NCBI GenBank assembly: GCA_905206195.1
Contig: CAJLGN010000005.1
Coordinates: forward strand, 1 to 15,546
DNA from: an uncultured Roseburia sp.
GTDB taxonomy: Bacteria > Bacillota > Clostridia > Lachnospirales > Lachnospiraceae
Direction of reading: 5' to 3'
DNA length: 15,546 nt
Shown here in pieces: positions 1-6,100 of this stretch (its first letter is position 1; each line of letters opens with the position of its first letter). The translations under genes and the position numbers were made by a program. The notes under the pieces were generated by a model that was not told the origin of the DNA, did no database searches, and worked only from the letters and a program-made list of their open reading frames with translations.

Positions 1-620
1 CGGGGGCAGGAAAAGGAACACAGGCAAAGCAAATCGCCGACAAATACGGCATTCCGCATATTTCCACGGGCGATATCTTCCGCGCGAATATAAAGAATGG
101 AACAGAGTTGGGACAGAAGGCGAAGCAATATATGGATCAAGGGCTATTAGTGCCAGATGAGCTGACCTGTGACCTGGTGATGGATCGAATTAAACAGGAT
201 GACTGCACAAATGGTTTCGTGTTGGATGGATTCCCGAGAACCATCCCGCAGGCGGAGGCGCTTTCGGCAGCACTTGATAAAATAGATCAGAAAATGGAAT
301 ATGCGATTGATGTCGATGTGCCGGATGAGAACATCGTAAACCGGATGAGCGGCAGACGTGCTTGTTTGAGTTGCGGAGCTACATATCACATTGTGTCCAT
401 CCCTACCAAGGTTGAGGGAATCTGTGACAGATGTGGAGAGACGGTTGTGCTAAGAGATGACGATGCGCCGGAGACAGTACAAAAGCGCCTCACGGTATAT
501 CATGATCAGACACAGCCGCTTATTGATTACTATAAAAAGCAGGGAATCCTCAAATCTGTGGATGGAACGCAGCCTATGGACAAAGTGTTTGCGGATATTG
601 TGGCGATTTTGGGAGCTTAG
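1..620 (+). CDS. adk: Adenylate kinase, 5' end outside the window
   Basis: Cytoplasmic enzyme that interconverts ATP + AMP and 2 ADP. The frame is open from the first base. The first complete codons read G-A-G-K-G-T-Q, the P-loop, so only about nine N-terminal residues are missing and the full protein would be close to the usual 214 residues. The AMP-binding DGFPRT motif is present. The LID domain carries four cysteines as two CxxC pairs (codons at 363, 372, 423 and 432), the zinc-binding LID form common in Gram-positive bacteria. The gene sits directly upstream of map, as in spc operons of Firmicutes, and ends 23 bases before it. An internal ATG at 108 is not the start because it lies beyond the P-loop. 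Confidence 0.97.
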   Translation, partial: GAGKGTQAKQIADKYGIPHISTGDIFRANIKNGTELGQKAKQYMDQGLLVPDELTCDLVMDRIKQDDCTNGFVLDGFPRTIPQAEALSAALDKIDQKMEYAIDVDVPDENIVNRMSGRRACLSCGATYHIVSIPTKVEGICDRCGETVVLRDDDAPETVQKRLTVYHDQTQPLIDYYKKQGILKSVDGTQPMDKVFADIVAILGA

Positions 621-643
621 AGTGGAGAGTATGGAGTTAGAGT

Positions 644-1459
644 ATGTCTGTAACAATTAAATCACCCCGGGAGATTGTGTTAATGAGAGAGGCGGGAAAG
701 ATTCTTGCGAGAGTCCATGAGGAGCTGGGGAAGAAATTGAGCCCTGGAATGTCGACATTGGATATTGACAGGCTCGGGGAGGAAATGATTCGAAGTTTTG
801 GATGTGAACCATCTTTTAAAAATTATCATGGTTATCCGGCATCGGTCTGTGTGTCAGTCAATGAGGAGGTTGTACATGGGATTCCCTCAAAAGATCGGAT
901 ATTGCAGGAGGGCGATATTGTCAGTCTGGATGCCGGAGTCATCCACAGGGGATATCATTCCGATGCGGCGAGGACGCACGGCATCGGGGTGATATCGGAG
1001 GAGGCGAGACTTTTGATTGAGCGGACCAGACAGAGTTTTTTTGAGGGAATGAGGTACGCGACGGCAGGAAGACATCTCAATGAGATATCTTCGGCTATCG
1101 GCTCCTACGCAGAAAGTTTTGGATACGGCGTGGTCAGAGATCTGTGCGGTCACGGAATTGGTTCCAAGCTCCACGAGGAACCTGAGATTCCGAACTTCAG
1201 GCAACTGCGGCGAGGAATTCGCTTGAGGGCAGGAATGACGCTGGCGATTGAGCCGATGATCGATGCAGGAACAGAAAAAGTTGTCTGGATGGATGATGAC
1301 TGGACGGTGGTCACGGAGGATTTGTCACTCTCCGCGCACTATGAGAACACTATTCTTATCACGGAGGGAGAGCCGGAGATTTTGACGCTCACGGAATCTG
1401 AGATCGCTGCCGGGGGACTGGAGCAGTACCTGCACCGCGCTTGCGTAGATGGAGAATGA
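644..1459 (+). CDS. map: Type I methionine aminopeptidase
   Basis: Removes the initiator methionine from nascent proteins. The protein has 271 residues. All five metal ligands of the pita-bread fold are present: D96 (SLDAG), D107 (HSDAA), H170 (GHGIG), E203 (IEPM) and E234 (HYENT). The active-site histidines H78 and H177 are also present. It is roughly 20 residues longer than the usual 250 or so; the excess is a C-terminal tail after the ITEGEPEILT strand. A GGAG at 633-636 lies 7 bases before the ATG. It is co-transcribed with adk and followed almost without gap by the KOW gene, a standard arrangement next to infA. Confidence 0.96.
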   Translation: MSVTIKSPREIVLMREAGKILARVHEELGKKLSPGMSTLDIDRLGEEMIRSFGCEPSFKNYHGYPASVCVSVNEEVVHGIPSKDRILQEGDIVSLDAGVIHRGYHSDAARTHGIGVISEEARLLIERTRQSFFEGMRYATAGRHLNEISSAIGSYAESFGYGVVRDLCGHGIGSKLHEEPEIPNFRQLRRGIRLRAGMTLAIEPMIDAGTEKVVWMDDDWTVVTEDLSLSAHYENTILITEGEPEILTLTESEIAAGGLEQYLHRACVDGE

Positions 1460-1464
1460 AGAAT

Positions 1465-1722
1465 ATGATAGAATTTGCAAAGTCTATGTCGGGACATGAC
1501 AGAAACCAGATCTATCTGATCTGTGAGCAGGATGGGAGATATGTGTATCTGGTGAACGGTACGACAAAACCGCTCGCGGCACCGAAGAAGAAAAGCGTGA
1601 AGCACATTCAGATTATCAAAAGTCTTCCGGTGGAAGTGGAGGAACTTCTGGGGGGAGTAATCACAGATATCTCGATAAAGCGCGCAATCAAACAATACGT
1701 TCGCATCACAAATAATAATTAG
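1465..1722 (+). CDS. KOW-domain RNA-binding protein (L14e-like family)
   Basis: A small basic protein of about 85 residues. It has a KOW-type segment (SGHDRNQIYLICEQDGRYVY) followed by a lysine-rich stretch (APKKKSVKHIQ). Members of this family sit between map and infA in many Firmicutes and resemble the archaeal/eukaryotic L14e fold, but their molecular role is not settled; binding to rRNA or the ribosome is an inference. I place the start at the ATG at 1465, ten bases after a GGAG at 1451-1454. An in-frame ATG at 1456 overlaps the map stop as ATGA but is only one base from that GGAG, and an in-frame TTG at 1441 lies inside map. The start is the least certain part of the call. Confidence 0.85.
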   Translation: MIEFAKSMSGHDRNQIYLICEQDGRYVYLVNGTTKPLAAPKKKSVKHIQIIKSLPVEVEELLGGVITDISIKRAIKQYVRITNNN

Positions 1723-1746
1723 AATCATTTACAGGAGGATTTATCT

Positions 1747-1965
1747 ATGTCAAAAGCAGATGTCATTGAAGTGGAAGGAACCGTTGTGGAGAAATTGCCG
1801 AATGCCTTTTTTAAGGTGGAGTTGGAGAATGGACACCAGATTCTCGCGACTATAAGTGGAAAGCTCCGCATGAATTTTATTCGTATCCTTCCGGGAGATA
1901 AGGTGACGATTGAGATGTCTCCATACGATCTGACAAAGGGAAGAATTATCTGGAGAGACAAATAA
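1747..1965 (+). CDS. infA: Translation initiation factor IF-1
   Basis: 72 residues, the normal length, forming a single S1-like OB fold that occupies the 30S A site during initiation. The family pattern is intact: [19 protein letters not shown] at the N-terminus, LENGHQILA and [17 protein letters not shown] in the middle, and LTKGRIIWR at the end. A strong AGGAGG at 1733-1738 lies 8 bases before the ATG. It is preceded by the KOW gene and followed by a new promoter, so rpmJ and the alpha operon can be transcribed separately from the spc operon genes. Confidence 0.97.
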   Translation: MSKADVIEVEGTVVEKLPNAFFKVELENGHQILATISGKLRMNFIRILPGDKVTIEMSPYDLTKGRIIWRDK

Positions 1966-2004
1966 GCATCACGAGTTTATTGCCAATTTATTGGACGAAA
2001 AAGA

Positions 2005-2034
2005 TTGACTTCTAATAAGTGCTCATGCTATAAT
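2005..2034 (+). promoter_or_regulatory. Sigma-A type promoter for rpmJ and the alpha operon
   Basis: The -35 box TTGACT is at 2005-2010. A perfect extended -10 (TGCTATAAT) has its TATAAT at 2029-2034. The spacer is 18 bases and the predicted start is near 2041. A dyad CCAAT-TT-ATTGG at 1983-1994 lies just upstream of the -35 and could be an operator or chance. This is the best promoter in the window. It implies that rpmJ-rpsM-rpsK-rpsD-rpoA-rplQ has its own supply besides read-through from the spc operon. Confidence 0.85.
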
Positions 2035-2040
2035 GCTAGA

Positions 2041-2138
2041 TGGACACTTTTGGATAGTGCCTTTTTGTGCGTTAAAAACGCGAAAAAGAGCTCTAAATAG
2101 TAACCATTGTATGGTTACACAAGAAAGGAGGATTTGCT
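2041..2138 (+). promoter_or_regulatory. rpmJ leader with three hairpins, possible attenuator
   Basis: Three hairpins lie between the predicted transcription start and rpmJ. The first pairs 2042-2048 with 2056-2061 (one bulged A) and is followed by five T at 2062-2066, like a small intrinsic terminator. The second pairs CTTTTT (2061-2066) plus GCGTT (2069-2073) with AACGC (2077-2081) plus AAAAAG (2083-2088), so the T-run of the first is part of the second. The third is a perfect 8-bp stem, GTAACCAT (2100-2107) with ATGGTTAC (2111-2118). It ends 8 bases before the GGAGG at 2127-2131. Regulation is inferred from these structures only. Confidence 0.5.
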
Positions 2139-2252
2139 GTGAAGGTAAGATCATCAGTTAAACCTATTTGCGAAAAATGCAAAGTCATTAAAAGAAAAGG
2201 AAGCATCAGAATTATCTGTGAAAATCCAAAACACAAACAGAGACAGGGTTAA
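2139..2252 (+). CDS. rpmJ: 50S ribosomal protein L36 (bL36), zinc-binding form
   Basis: A 37-residue protein read from a GTG start, beginning [20 protein letters not shown] and ending in the family signature NPKHKQRQG. It retains the zinc ligands C-x2-C...C-x4-H, so it is the zinc-containing (C+) version. L36 binds 23S rRNA late in assembly of the large subunit. A strong AAAGGAGG ends at 2131, 7 bases before the GTG. Its position after infA and before rpsM is the classical order. Confidence 0.95.
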   Translation: MKVRSSVKPICEKCKVIKRKGSIRIICENPKHKQRQG

Positions 2253-2640
2253 TTATTCCTTATTCTGATCGTAATAGTACCATAACTATTACAAATTCAT
2301 TATGTGCGGCTGCAGTGGAACACCTGGTTAGGTTGTAGACACTGTTATCATAATAACAGCAATGGATAGCTGCTTTGTTATGTTAATACCGAGACATAAC
2401 AGAGAGAACATCGAAAAATGGTTGACAGGCGATGGCACACATTTCAGGCCGGACGACAACGGAGCTGCTTAGCTTGCAATCGACAGCAAAGATATTATGC
2501 CGTTATGGGTTGGAAGATTCTTCCAAAAGGCATAGGGAAGAAGAGCTTTGTAGGAAGTCATGAGGTCAAAGTGACTTTACGTTGATAATAAAAACTTAGA
2601 TGCACAAAGCATCGGAGAATTAATGGAGGTTAAAAAACAC
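2253..2640 (+). promoter_or_regulatory. Long structured leader between rpmJ and rpsM
   Basis: 388 bases with no convincing gene but many inverted repeats. The stems are: 2271-2278 with 2285-2292 (8 bp); 2342-2348 with 2353-2359 (7 bp); 2376-2382 with 2395-2401 (7 bp); 2497-2501 with 2529-2533, enclosing TTGGAA/TTCCAA (2510-2515 with 2521-2526); 2555-2560 with 2572-2577; and 2599-2603 with 2609-2613. The last lies just before the rpsM ribosome binding site at 2625-2629. In E. coli, S4 represses the alpha operon by binding an RNA fold upstream of rpsM, and S4 is encoded downstream here in the same order. An S4-responsive leader is therefore a reasonable inference, though the sequence does not prove it. 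Confidence 0.55.
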
Positions 2641-3009
2641 ATGGCTCGTATCGCAGGTGTAGATTTACCAAGAGAAAAACGTGTTGAGATCGGTCTGACC
2701 TATATCTACGGAATTGGTAGAACAAGTTCAAATCGCATTCTTACAGAAGCAAAAGTAGATCCAAATACTCGTGTAAGAGATCTGACAGACGATGAGGTTA
2801 AGAGAATCAGCGCAGTTATCGATGAGACTCAGACGGTAGAGGGTGATTTGAGAAGAGAAATCGCCATGAACATCAAGAGACTTCAGGAGATCGGATGCTA
2901 TCGCGGAATCCGTCACAGAAAAGGTCTCCCGGTTCGCGGTCAGAAGACGAAGACCAACGCGAGAACCAGAAAGGGACCGAAGCGCACCGTTGCAAACAAG
3001 AAGAAATAA
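2641..3009 (+). CDS. rpsM: 30S ribosomal protein S13 (uS13)
   Basis: 122 residues, starting with the family-typical [14 protein letters not shown] and ending in the basic tail [14 protein letters not shown] that reaches toward the decoding site. S13 sits in the 30S head and contacts the P-site tRNA and the large subunit through bridge B1. The start is set by homology at the ATG at 2641, with GGAGG at 2625-2629 eleven bases upstream. An in-frame ATG at 2623 overlaps that GGAGG and would add six atypical residues. It is the first gene after the long leader. Confidence 0.96.
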   Translation: MARIAGVDLPREKRVEIGLTYIYGIGRTSSNRILTEAKVDPNTRVRDLTDDEVKRISAVIDETQTVEGDLRREIAMNIKRLQEIGCYRGIRHRKGLPVRGQKTKTNARTRKGPKRTVANKKK

Positions 3010-3124
3010 GTTGCGCCGGGAAGCTTTGGAGCAGAGTCGCTTTGGGCGGCTTTTGGTTGCAGGACAGACGGGAGTGCCGGCTGTTATCATTTATTCATAT
3101 TAGAGAAAGTAGGTTAGTTTAGAT
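3010..3124 (+). other. Structured spacer between rpsM and rpsK
   Basis: 115 bases, long for this operon, with no gene seen. GCCGG at 3015-3019 can pair with CCGGC at 3077-3081 to close a domain. Inside it, GTCGC at 3036-3040 can pair with GCGGC at 3046-3050 (one G-U pair). The rpsK ribosome binding site is poor (AAGTAGG ending at 3113, 11 bases from the ATG), unlike its neighbours. Translation of rpsK may be set by this spacer, but that is speculation. Confidence 0.35.
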
Positions 3125-3517
3125 ATGGCTAAAGTTACAAAAAAAGTGACAAAAAAGCGTGTAAAGAAAAACGTTGAACGCGGACAGGCACATATTCAGT
3201 CATCTTTTAATAATACAATCGTAACTATCACAGATGCTGAAGGAAATGCTTTATCATGGGCAAGTGCCGGTGGTCTTGGATTTAGAGGTTCAAAGAAATC
3301 TACTCCATATGCTGCACAGATGGCAGCAGAAACTGCTACAAAGGCAGCTTTAGTACACGGATTAAAAACAGTTGACGTTATGGTAAAAGGACCAGGTTCA
3401 GGAAGAGAAGCAGCGATTCGTGCGCTTTCCGCTTGTGGTCTTGAAGTTACAAGCATCAAAGACGTAACTCCAGTACCTCACAACGGATGCCGTCCACCAA
3501 AACGCAGAAGAGTTTAA
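3125..3517 (+). CDS. rpsK: 30S ribosomal protein S11 (uS11)
   Basis: 130 residues, the normal length. A basic N-terminus is followed by the conserved core [18 protein letters not shown], the [17 protein letters not shown] segment, and the C-terminal [17 protein letters not shown] that contacts 16S rRNA on the 30S platform. S11 lines the mRNA exit/E-site region next to S7 and S18. No frameshift or missing segment is seen. The ribosome binding site is weak compared with the other genes of the operon. It is preceded by a 115-base structured spacer and followed by rpsD after 19 bases. Confidence 0.97.
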   Translation: MAKVTKKVTKKRVKKNVERGQAHIQSSFNNTIVTITDAEGNALSWASAGGLGFRGSKKSTPYAAQMAAETATKAALVHGLKTVDVMVKGPGSGREAAIRALSACGLEVTSIKDVTPVPHNGCRPPKRRRV

Positions 3518-3536
3518 TTAGGAGGTAGAGACGAAA

Positions 3537-4130
3537 ATGGCAGTAAATAAAGTTCCTGTTCTGAAAAGATGTAGATCACTTGGTTTAGAGCCAAGTTATT
3601 TAGGATATGACAAGAAGTCCAATAGAGAATTAAAGAGAGCCAACAAGAAGATGTCTGAGTACGCACTTCAGCTGCGCGAAAAGCAGAAGGCGAAGTTTAT
3701 CTATGGCGTATTAGAGAAGCCGTTCCACAATTACTATGTGAAGGCCGATAAGATGAGAGGCCTGACTGGTAACAACTTAATGACTATGCTCGAGTGCAGA
3801 TTAGACAACGTGATCTTCCGCATGGGATTGGCCAGAACGAGAAGAGAGGCTAGACAGGTTGTTGATCACAAGTTCGTGTTGGTAAATGGCAAGCAGGTAA
3901 ACATTCCTTCTTACCTGGTAAAAGCAGGCGATGTGATCGAGATTAAGGAAAAGAACAAAGGTCTTCAGAGAATGAAAGACATCATTGAAGTGACTGGCGG
4001 AAGATTAGTTCCGGATTGGTTAGATGTTGACGCTGAAAAATTACAGGGAACTGTAAAAGAATTACCTTCCAGAGAGCAGATCGACGTACCGGTAAATGAG
4101 ATGCTCATTGTCGAGTTGTACTCCAAATAA
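3537..4130 (+). CDS. rpsD: 30S ribosomal protein S4 (uS4)
   Basis: 197 residues. It begins [20 protein letters not shown] and contains an S4 RNA-binding domain at about residues 88-150 ([20 protein letters not shown] through [11 protein letters not shown]). It ends with the family-typical [13 protein letters not shown]4 is a primary 16S rRNA binder in 30S assembly. In E. coli it also represses the alpha operon through the leader upstream of rpsM. The N-terminal zinc-binding cysteines found in some S4 proteins are absent (only C12), so this is the zinc-free form. GGAGG at 3521-3525 lies 11 bases before the ATG. Having rpsD inside the operon is the E. coli-like and clostridial order; in Bacillus subtilis rpsD lies elsewhere. 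Confidence 0.97.
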   Translation: MAVNKVPVLKRCRSLGLEPSYLGYDKKSNRELKRANKKMSEYALQLREKQKAKFIYGVLEKPFHNYYVKADKMRGLTGNNLMTMLECRLDNVIFRMGLARTRREARQVVDHKFVLVNGKQVNIPSYLVKAGDVIEIKEKNKGLQRMKDIIEVTGGRLVPDWLDVDAEKLQGTVKELPSREQIDVPVNEMLIVELYSK

Positions 4131-4201
4131 GTAGTCATCGTGATTTGGCGGATATATATTTTATTCGCAAGGCAAATTACCCTAGAAGGAGGGATTTTGT
4201 A

Positions 4202-5161
4202 GTGTTCGATTTTCAAAGACCAAAAATTGAGATCGCGGAAATTTCAGAAGACAAGAAGTACGGAAAGTTTGTTGTAGAACCGCTGGAAAGAGGTTACGGT
4301 ACGACTCTCGGTAATTCTCTGAGAAGAATCATGCTTTCTTCTCTGCCAGGTGCGGCTGTCAGCCAAGTGAAGATTGACGGAGTTTTGCACGAGTTCAGTT
4401 CCATTCCTGGAGTGAAAGAAGATGTGACTGAGATCATCATGAACATCAAGAACCTTGCGATCCGCAATAACAGCTCTACAAATGAACCGAAGGTTGCTTA
4501 TATTGAATTCGAAGGGGAAGGCGTAGTCACAGCAGCAGATATCCAGGTGGATTCTGAGATTCAGATTTTAAATCCGGACCTGGTAATTGCCAACTTAAAC
4601 GGTGGAGCGGACTCTAAGCTGTACATGGAGTTGACTATTACAAAGGGCAGAGGCTATGTCAGCGCAGACAAGAACAAGAGTGAGGATGTTCCGATCGGCG
4701 TCATTGCGATTGATTCTATCTATACACCGGTGGAGCGCGTCAACCTCGCCATTGAGAATACACGTGTTGGTCAGATTACCGACTACGATAAGCTGACACT
4801 GGATGTGTATACCAACGGAACCCTGGAGCCCGATGAGGCGGTAAGTCTTGCGGCAAAGGTTTTGAGTGAGCACTTGAGTCTTTTCATCGATCTATCCGAG
4901 GCTGCACAGCAGGCGGATGTGATGATCGAGAAAGAGGACAACGCAAAAGAGAAGGTTCTCGAGATGAATATCGATGAACTTGAGTTATCTGTTCGTTCCT
5001 ATAACTGCCTGAAGAGAGCGGGAATTAATACCGTCGAGGAGTTGACTAACCGCACACCGGAGGATATGATGAAGGTTCGCAATCTGGGACGTAAGTCCTT
5101 GGAGGAGGTTCTTGCGAAGTTAAAAGAGCTGGGACTTCAGTTGAACCAGGGCGAAGAGTAA
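4202..5161 (+). CDS. rpoA: RNA polymerase alpha subunit
   Basis: 319 residues from a GTG start. The start is supported by GGAGGG at 4188-4193, eight bases upstream, and by the family-typical beginning [21 protein letters not shown]. An in-frame TTG at 4145 would add 19 residues without a ribosome binding site. The N-terminal domain (to about residue 230) has the conserved [20 protein letters not shown] assembly segment. The C-terminal domain (about 250-312) has [16 protein letters not shown] and the NLGRKSLEE helix that contacts UP elements and activators. Both domains are intact and of normal length. Confidence 0.97.
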   Translation: MFDFQRPKIEIAEISEDKKYGKFVVEPLERGYGTTLGNSLRRIMLSSLPGAAVSQVKIDGVLHEFSSIPGVKEDVTEIIMNIKNLAIRNNSSTNEPKVAYIEFEGEGVVTAADIQVDSEIQILNPDLVIANLNGGADSKLYMELTITKGRGYVSADKNKSEDVPIGVIAIDSIYTPVERVNLAIENTRVGQITDYDKLTLDVYTNGTLEPDEAVSLAAKVLSEHLSLFIDLSEAAQQADVMIEKEDNAKEKVLEMNIDELELSVRSYNCLKRAGINTVEELTNRTPEDMMKVRNLGRKSLEEVLAKLKELGLQLNQGEE

Positions 5162-5185
5162 ATAGAATCGAGCAAGCCCGATTCA

Positions 5186-5218
5186 ATATCTTGCGAACTG
5201 CCAATGTTCGCAAGATAT
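5186..5218 (+). other. Perfect 13-bp hairpin after rpoA
   Basis: ATATCTTGCGAAC (5186-5198) is exactly complementary to 5206-5218 with a 7-base loop. It lies 24 bases after the rpoA stop. No T-run follows, so it is not a normal intrinsic terminator. A smaller stem, GAATCG (5165-5170) with CGATTC (5179-5184), precedes it. A role in mRNA processing, in protecting the rpoA 3' end or in opening the rplQ leader domain is possible; the sequence alone does not decide. Confidence 0.7.
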
Positions 5219-5254
5219 GTTAGCTTTGTAAGTTATTTTATAACAGGCAGAAAC

Positions 5255-5272
5255 AGTAAGCCCGAAAGGCAT
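5255..5272 (+). repeat. 18-nt leader motif, copy 1
   Basis: The sequence AGTAAGCCCGAAAGGCAT can form a small GCC/GGC hairpin (5260-5262 with 5268-5270). The GGCAT at 5268-5272 can instead pair with ATGCC at 5285-5289, and GGCA at 5246-5249 can pair with TGCC at 5286-5289, so several exclusive pairings exist. It differs from copy 2 by one base, in the loop. Confidence 0.8.
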
Positions 5273-5430
5273 GGAGTATGTCAGATGCCAAGAAATGATA
5301 GAGAGCACAGTGTATGATTCAGAGACAGACTCGGTAGGTTTTCGCAAGGATAAGCCGAGTTTACGGGAGGTTTTTATTGGAAGCCTGCGGAAGCATGGAT
5401 GTGATACAGATGTGACTCAAGCATTCGGTA

Positions 5431-5448
5431 AGTAAGCCCAAAAGGCAT
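5431..5448 (+). repeat. 18-nt leader motif, copy 2
   Basis: The sequence AGTAAGCCCAAAAGGCAT is identical to copy 1 except for one loop base, and lies 176 bases downstream of it. Its GCC (5436-5438) can pair with GGC (5444-5446). It sits inside the 7-bp stem 5422-5428/5451-5457, which ends 11 bases before the rplQ Shine-Dalgarno. Confidence 0.8.
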
Positions 5449-5482
5449 TGCCGGATGTACCACAGAATGGAGGAAAAGGAAA

Positions 5483-6019
5483 ATGGCAAAGTATCGCAAG
5501 TTAAGTAGAACCTCTAGCCAGAGAAAGGCTTTATTGAGAGGTCAGGTAACCGCACTTATCAACAACGGCAAGATTGTTACGACAGAGGCGAAGGCAAAGG
5601 AAGTTCGCAAGATCGCTGAGGGTCTGATCGCCATGGCGATCAGAGAGAAGGACAACTTCGAGGAAGTTACTGTAAAAGCGAAGGTTGCGCGTAAAGATAA
5701 AGACGGCAAGAGAGTAAAGGAAGTAGTGGACGGCAAGAAAGTGACTGTATACGATGAAGTTGAGAAGACCATCAAGAAGGATACGCCTTCCCGTCTTCAC
5801 GCTCGTAGAGAGATGCTGAAAGTTCTTTATTCTGTAACTGAGGTTCCGGCGGAGGCTGCTGGTAGAAAGAAGAATACCAAAGAAGTGGATCTGGTTGCGA
5901 AGTTGTTTGACGAGATTGCTCCGAAGTATGTTGGACGTAATGGTGGTTACACCAGAATCGTAAAGATCGGACAGCGCAAGGGTGATGGTGCTTTAGAAGT
6001 ATTACTTGAGCTTGTCTAA
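5483..6019 (+). CDS. rplQ: 50S ribosomal protein L17 (bL17) with an internal insertion
   Basis: 178 residues against roughly 115-130 for most bL17. The conserved N-terminal core (MAKYRKLSRTSSQRKALLRG, then TTEAKAKEVRKIAE) and C-terminal core (VAKLFDEIAPKYVGRNGGYT through GDGALEVLLELV) are intact. Between them, about residues 57-103 (5651-5791) form a charged, lysine- and valine-rich insertion that most L17 proteins lack. The insertion is in frame and has the same base composition as its surroundings, so it is probably a lineage trait and not damage. L17 is a large-subunit protein near the exit tunnel side. GGAGG at 5469-5473 lies 9 bases before the ATG. It is the last gene of the operon. Confidence 0.95.
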   Translation: MAKYRKLSRTSSQRKALLRGQVTALINNGKIVTTEAKAKEVRKIAEGLIAMAIREKDNFEEVTVKAKVARKDKDGKRVKEVVDGKKVTVYDEVEKTIKKDTPSRLHARREMLKVLYSVTEVPAEAAGRKKNTKEVDLVAKLFDEIAPKYVGRNGGYTRIVKIGQRKGDGALEVLLELV

Positions 6020-6035
6020 AAATATCGGTATAAAG

Positions 6036-6083
6036 AAAGAGGGTATCCCAGAGTCATAAAATGATTTGGGATACCCTTTTTCT
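6036..6083. terminator. Bidirectional intrinsic terminator between rplQ and the sensor kinase
   Basis: GGGTATCCCA (6041-6050) pairs exactly with TGGGATACCC (6067-6076). A small inner stem TCAT/ATGA occurs in the loop. Five T follow at 6077-6081 on the + strand. On the - strand the stem is followed by TCTTTCTTTA. It serves both the ribosomal operon and the convergent kinase gene, whose stop is 18 bases away. Confidence 0.93.
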
Positions 6084-6100
6084 GCGGGTTTATCTTAATC

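Larger units (their letters stand above)
5219..5482 (+). promoter_or_regulatory. rplQ leader region with a duplicated structured motif
   Basis: 264 bases without a clear gene. It holds two copies of an 18-nt motif (5255-5272 and 5431-5448). There is also a stem AGACTCGG (5327-5334) with CCGAGTTT (5355-5362), and a 7-bp stem CATTCGG (5422-5428) with CCGGATG (5451-5457) that encloses the second motif copy just before the rplQ ribosome binding site (GGAGG 5469-5473). A GGGAGG at 5365-5370 followed by a TTG at 5377 could start a 12-codon leader peptide ending at 5415. Together with the 13-bp hairpin upstream this looks like a leader that adjusts L17 output relative to alpha. The ligand, if any, is unknown. 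Confidence 0.5.

Noticed and set aside
2422..2427. Perfect TTGACA as a -35 for rpsM
   Set aside because: No -10-like hexamer occurs 16-18 bases downstream; the sequence there is GC-rich (CAGGCC).
4145..4201. Longer rpoA start at TTG 4145
   Set aside because: It has no ribosome binding site and adds 19 residues not typical of alpha; GTG 4202 has GGAGGG at the right distance and the expected N-terminus.
5219..5482. T-box or common metabolite riboswitch in the rplQ leader
   Set aside because: No T-box sequence, and no SAM, cobalamin, purine or THF core is seen; the gene it precedes is a ribosomal protein.
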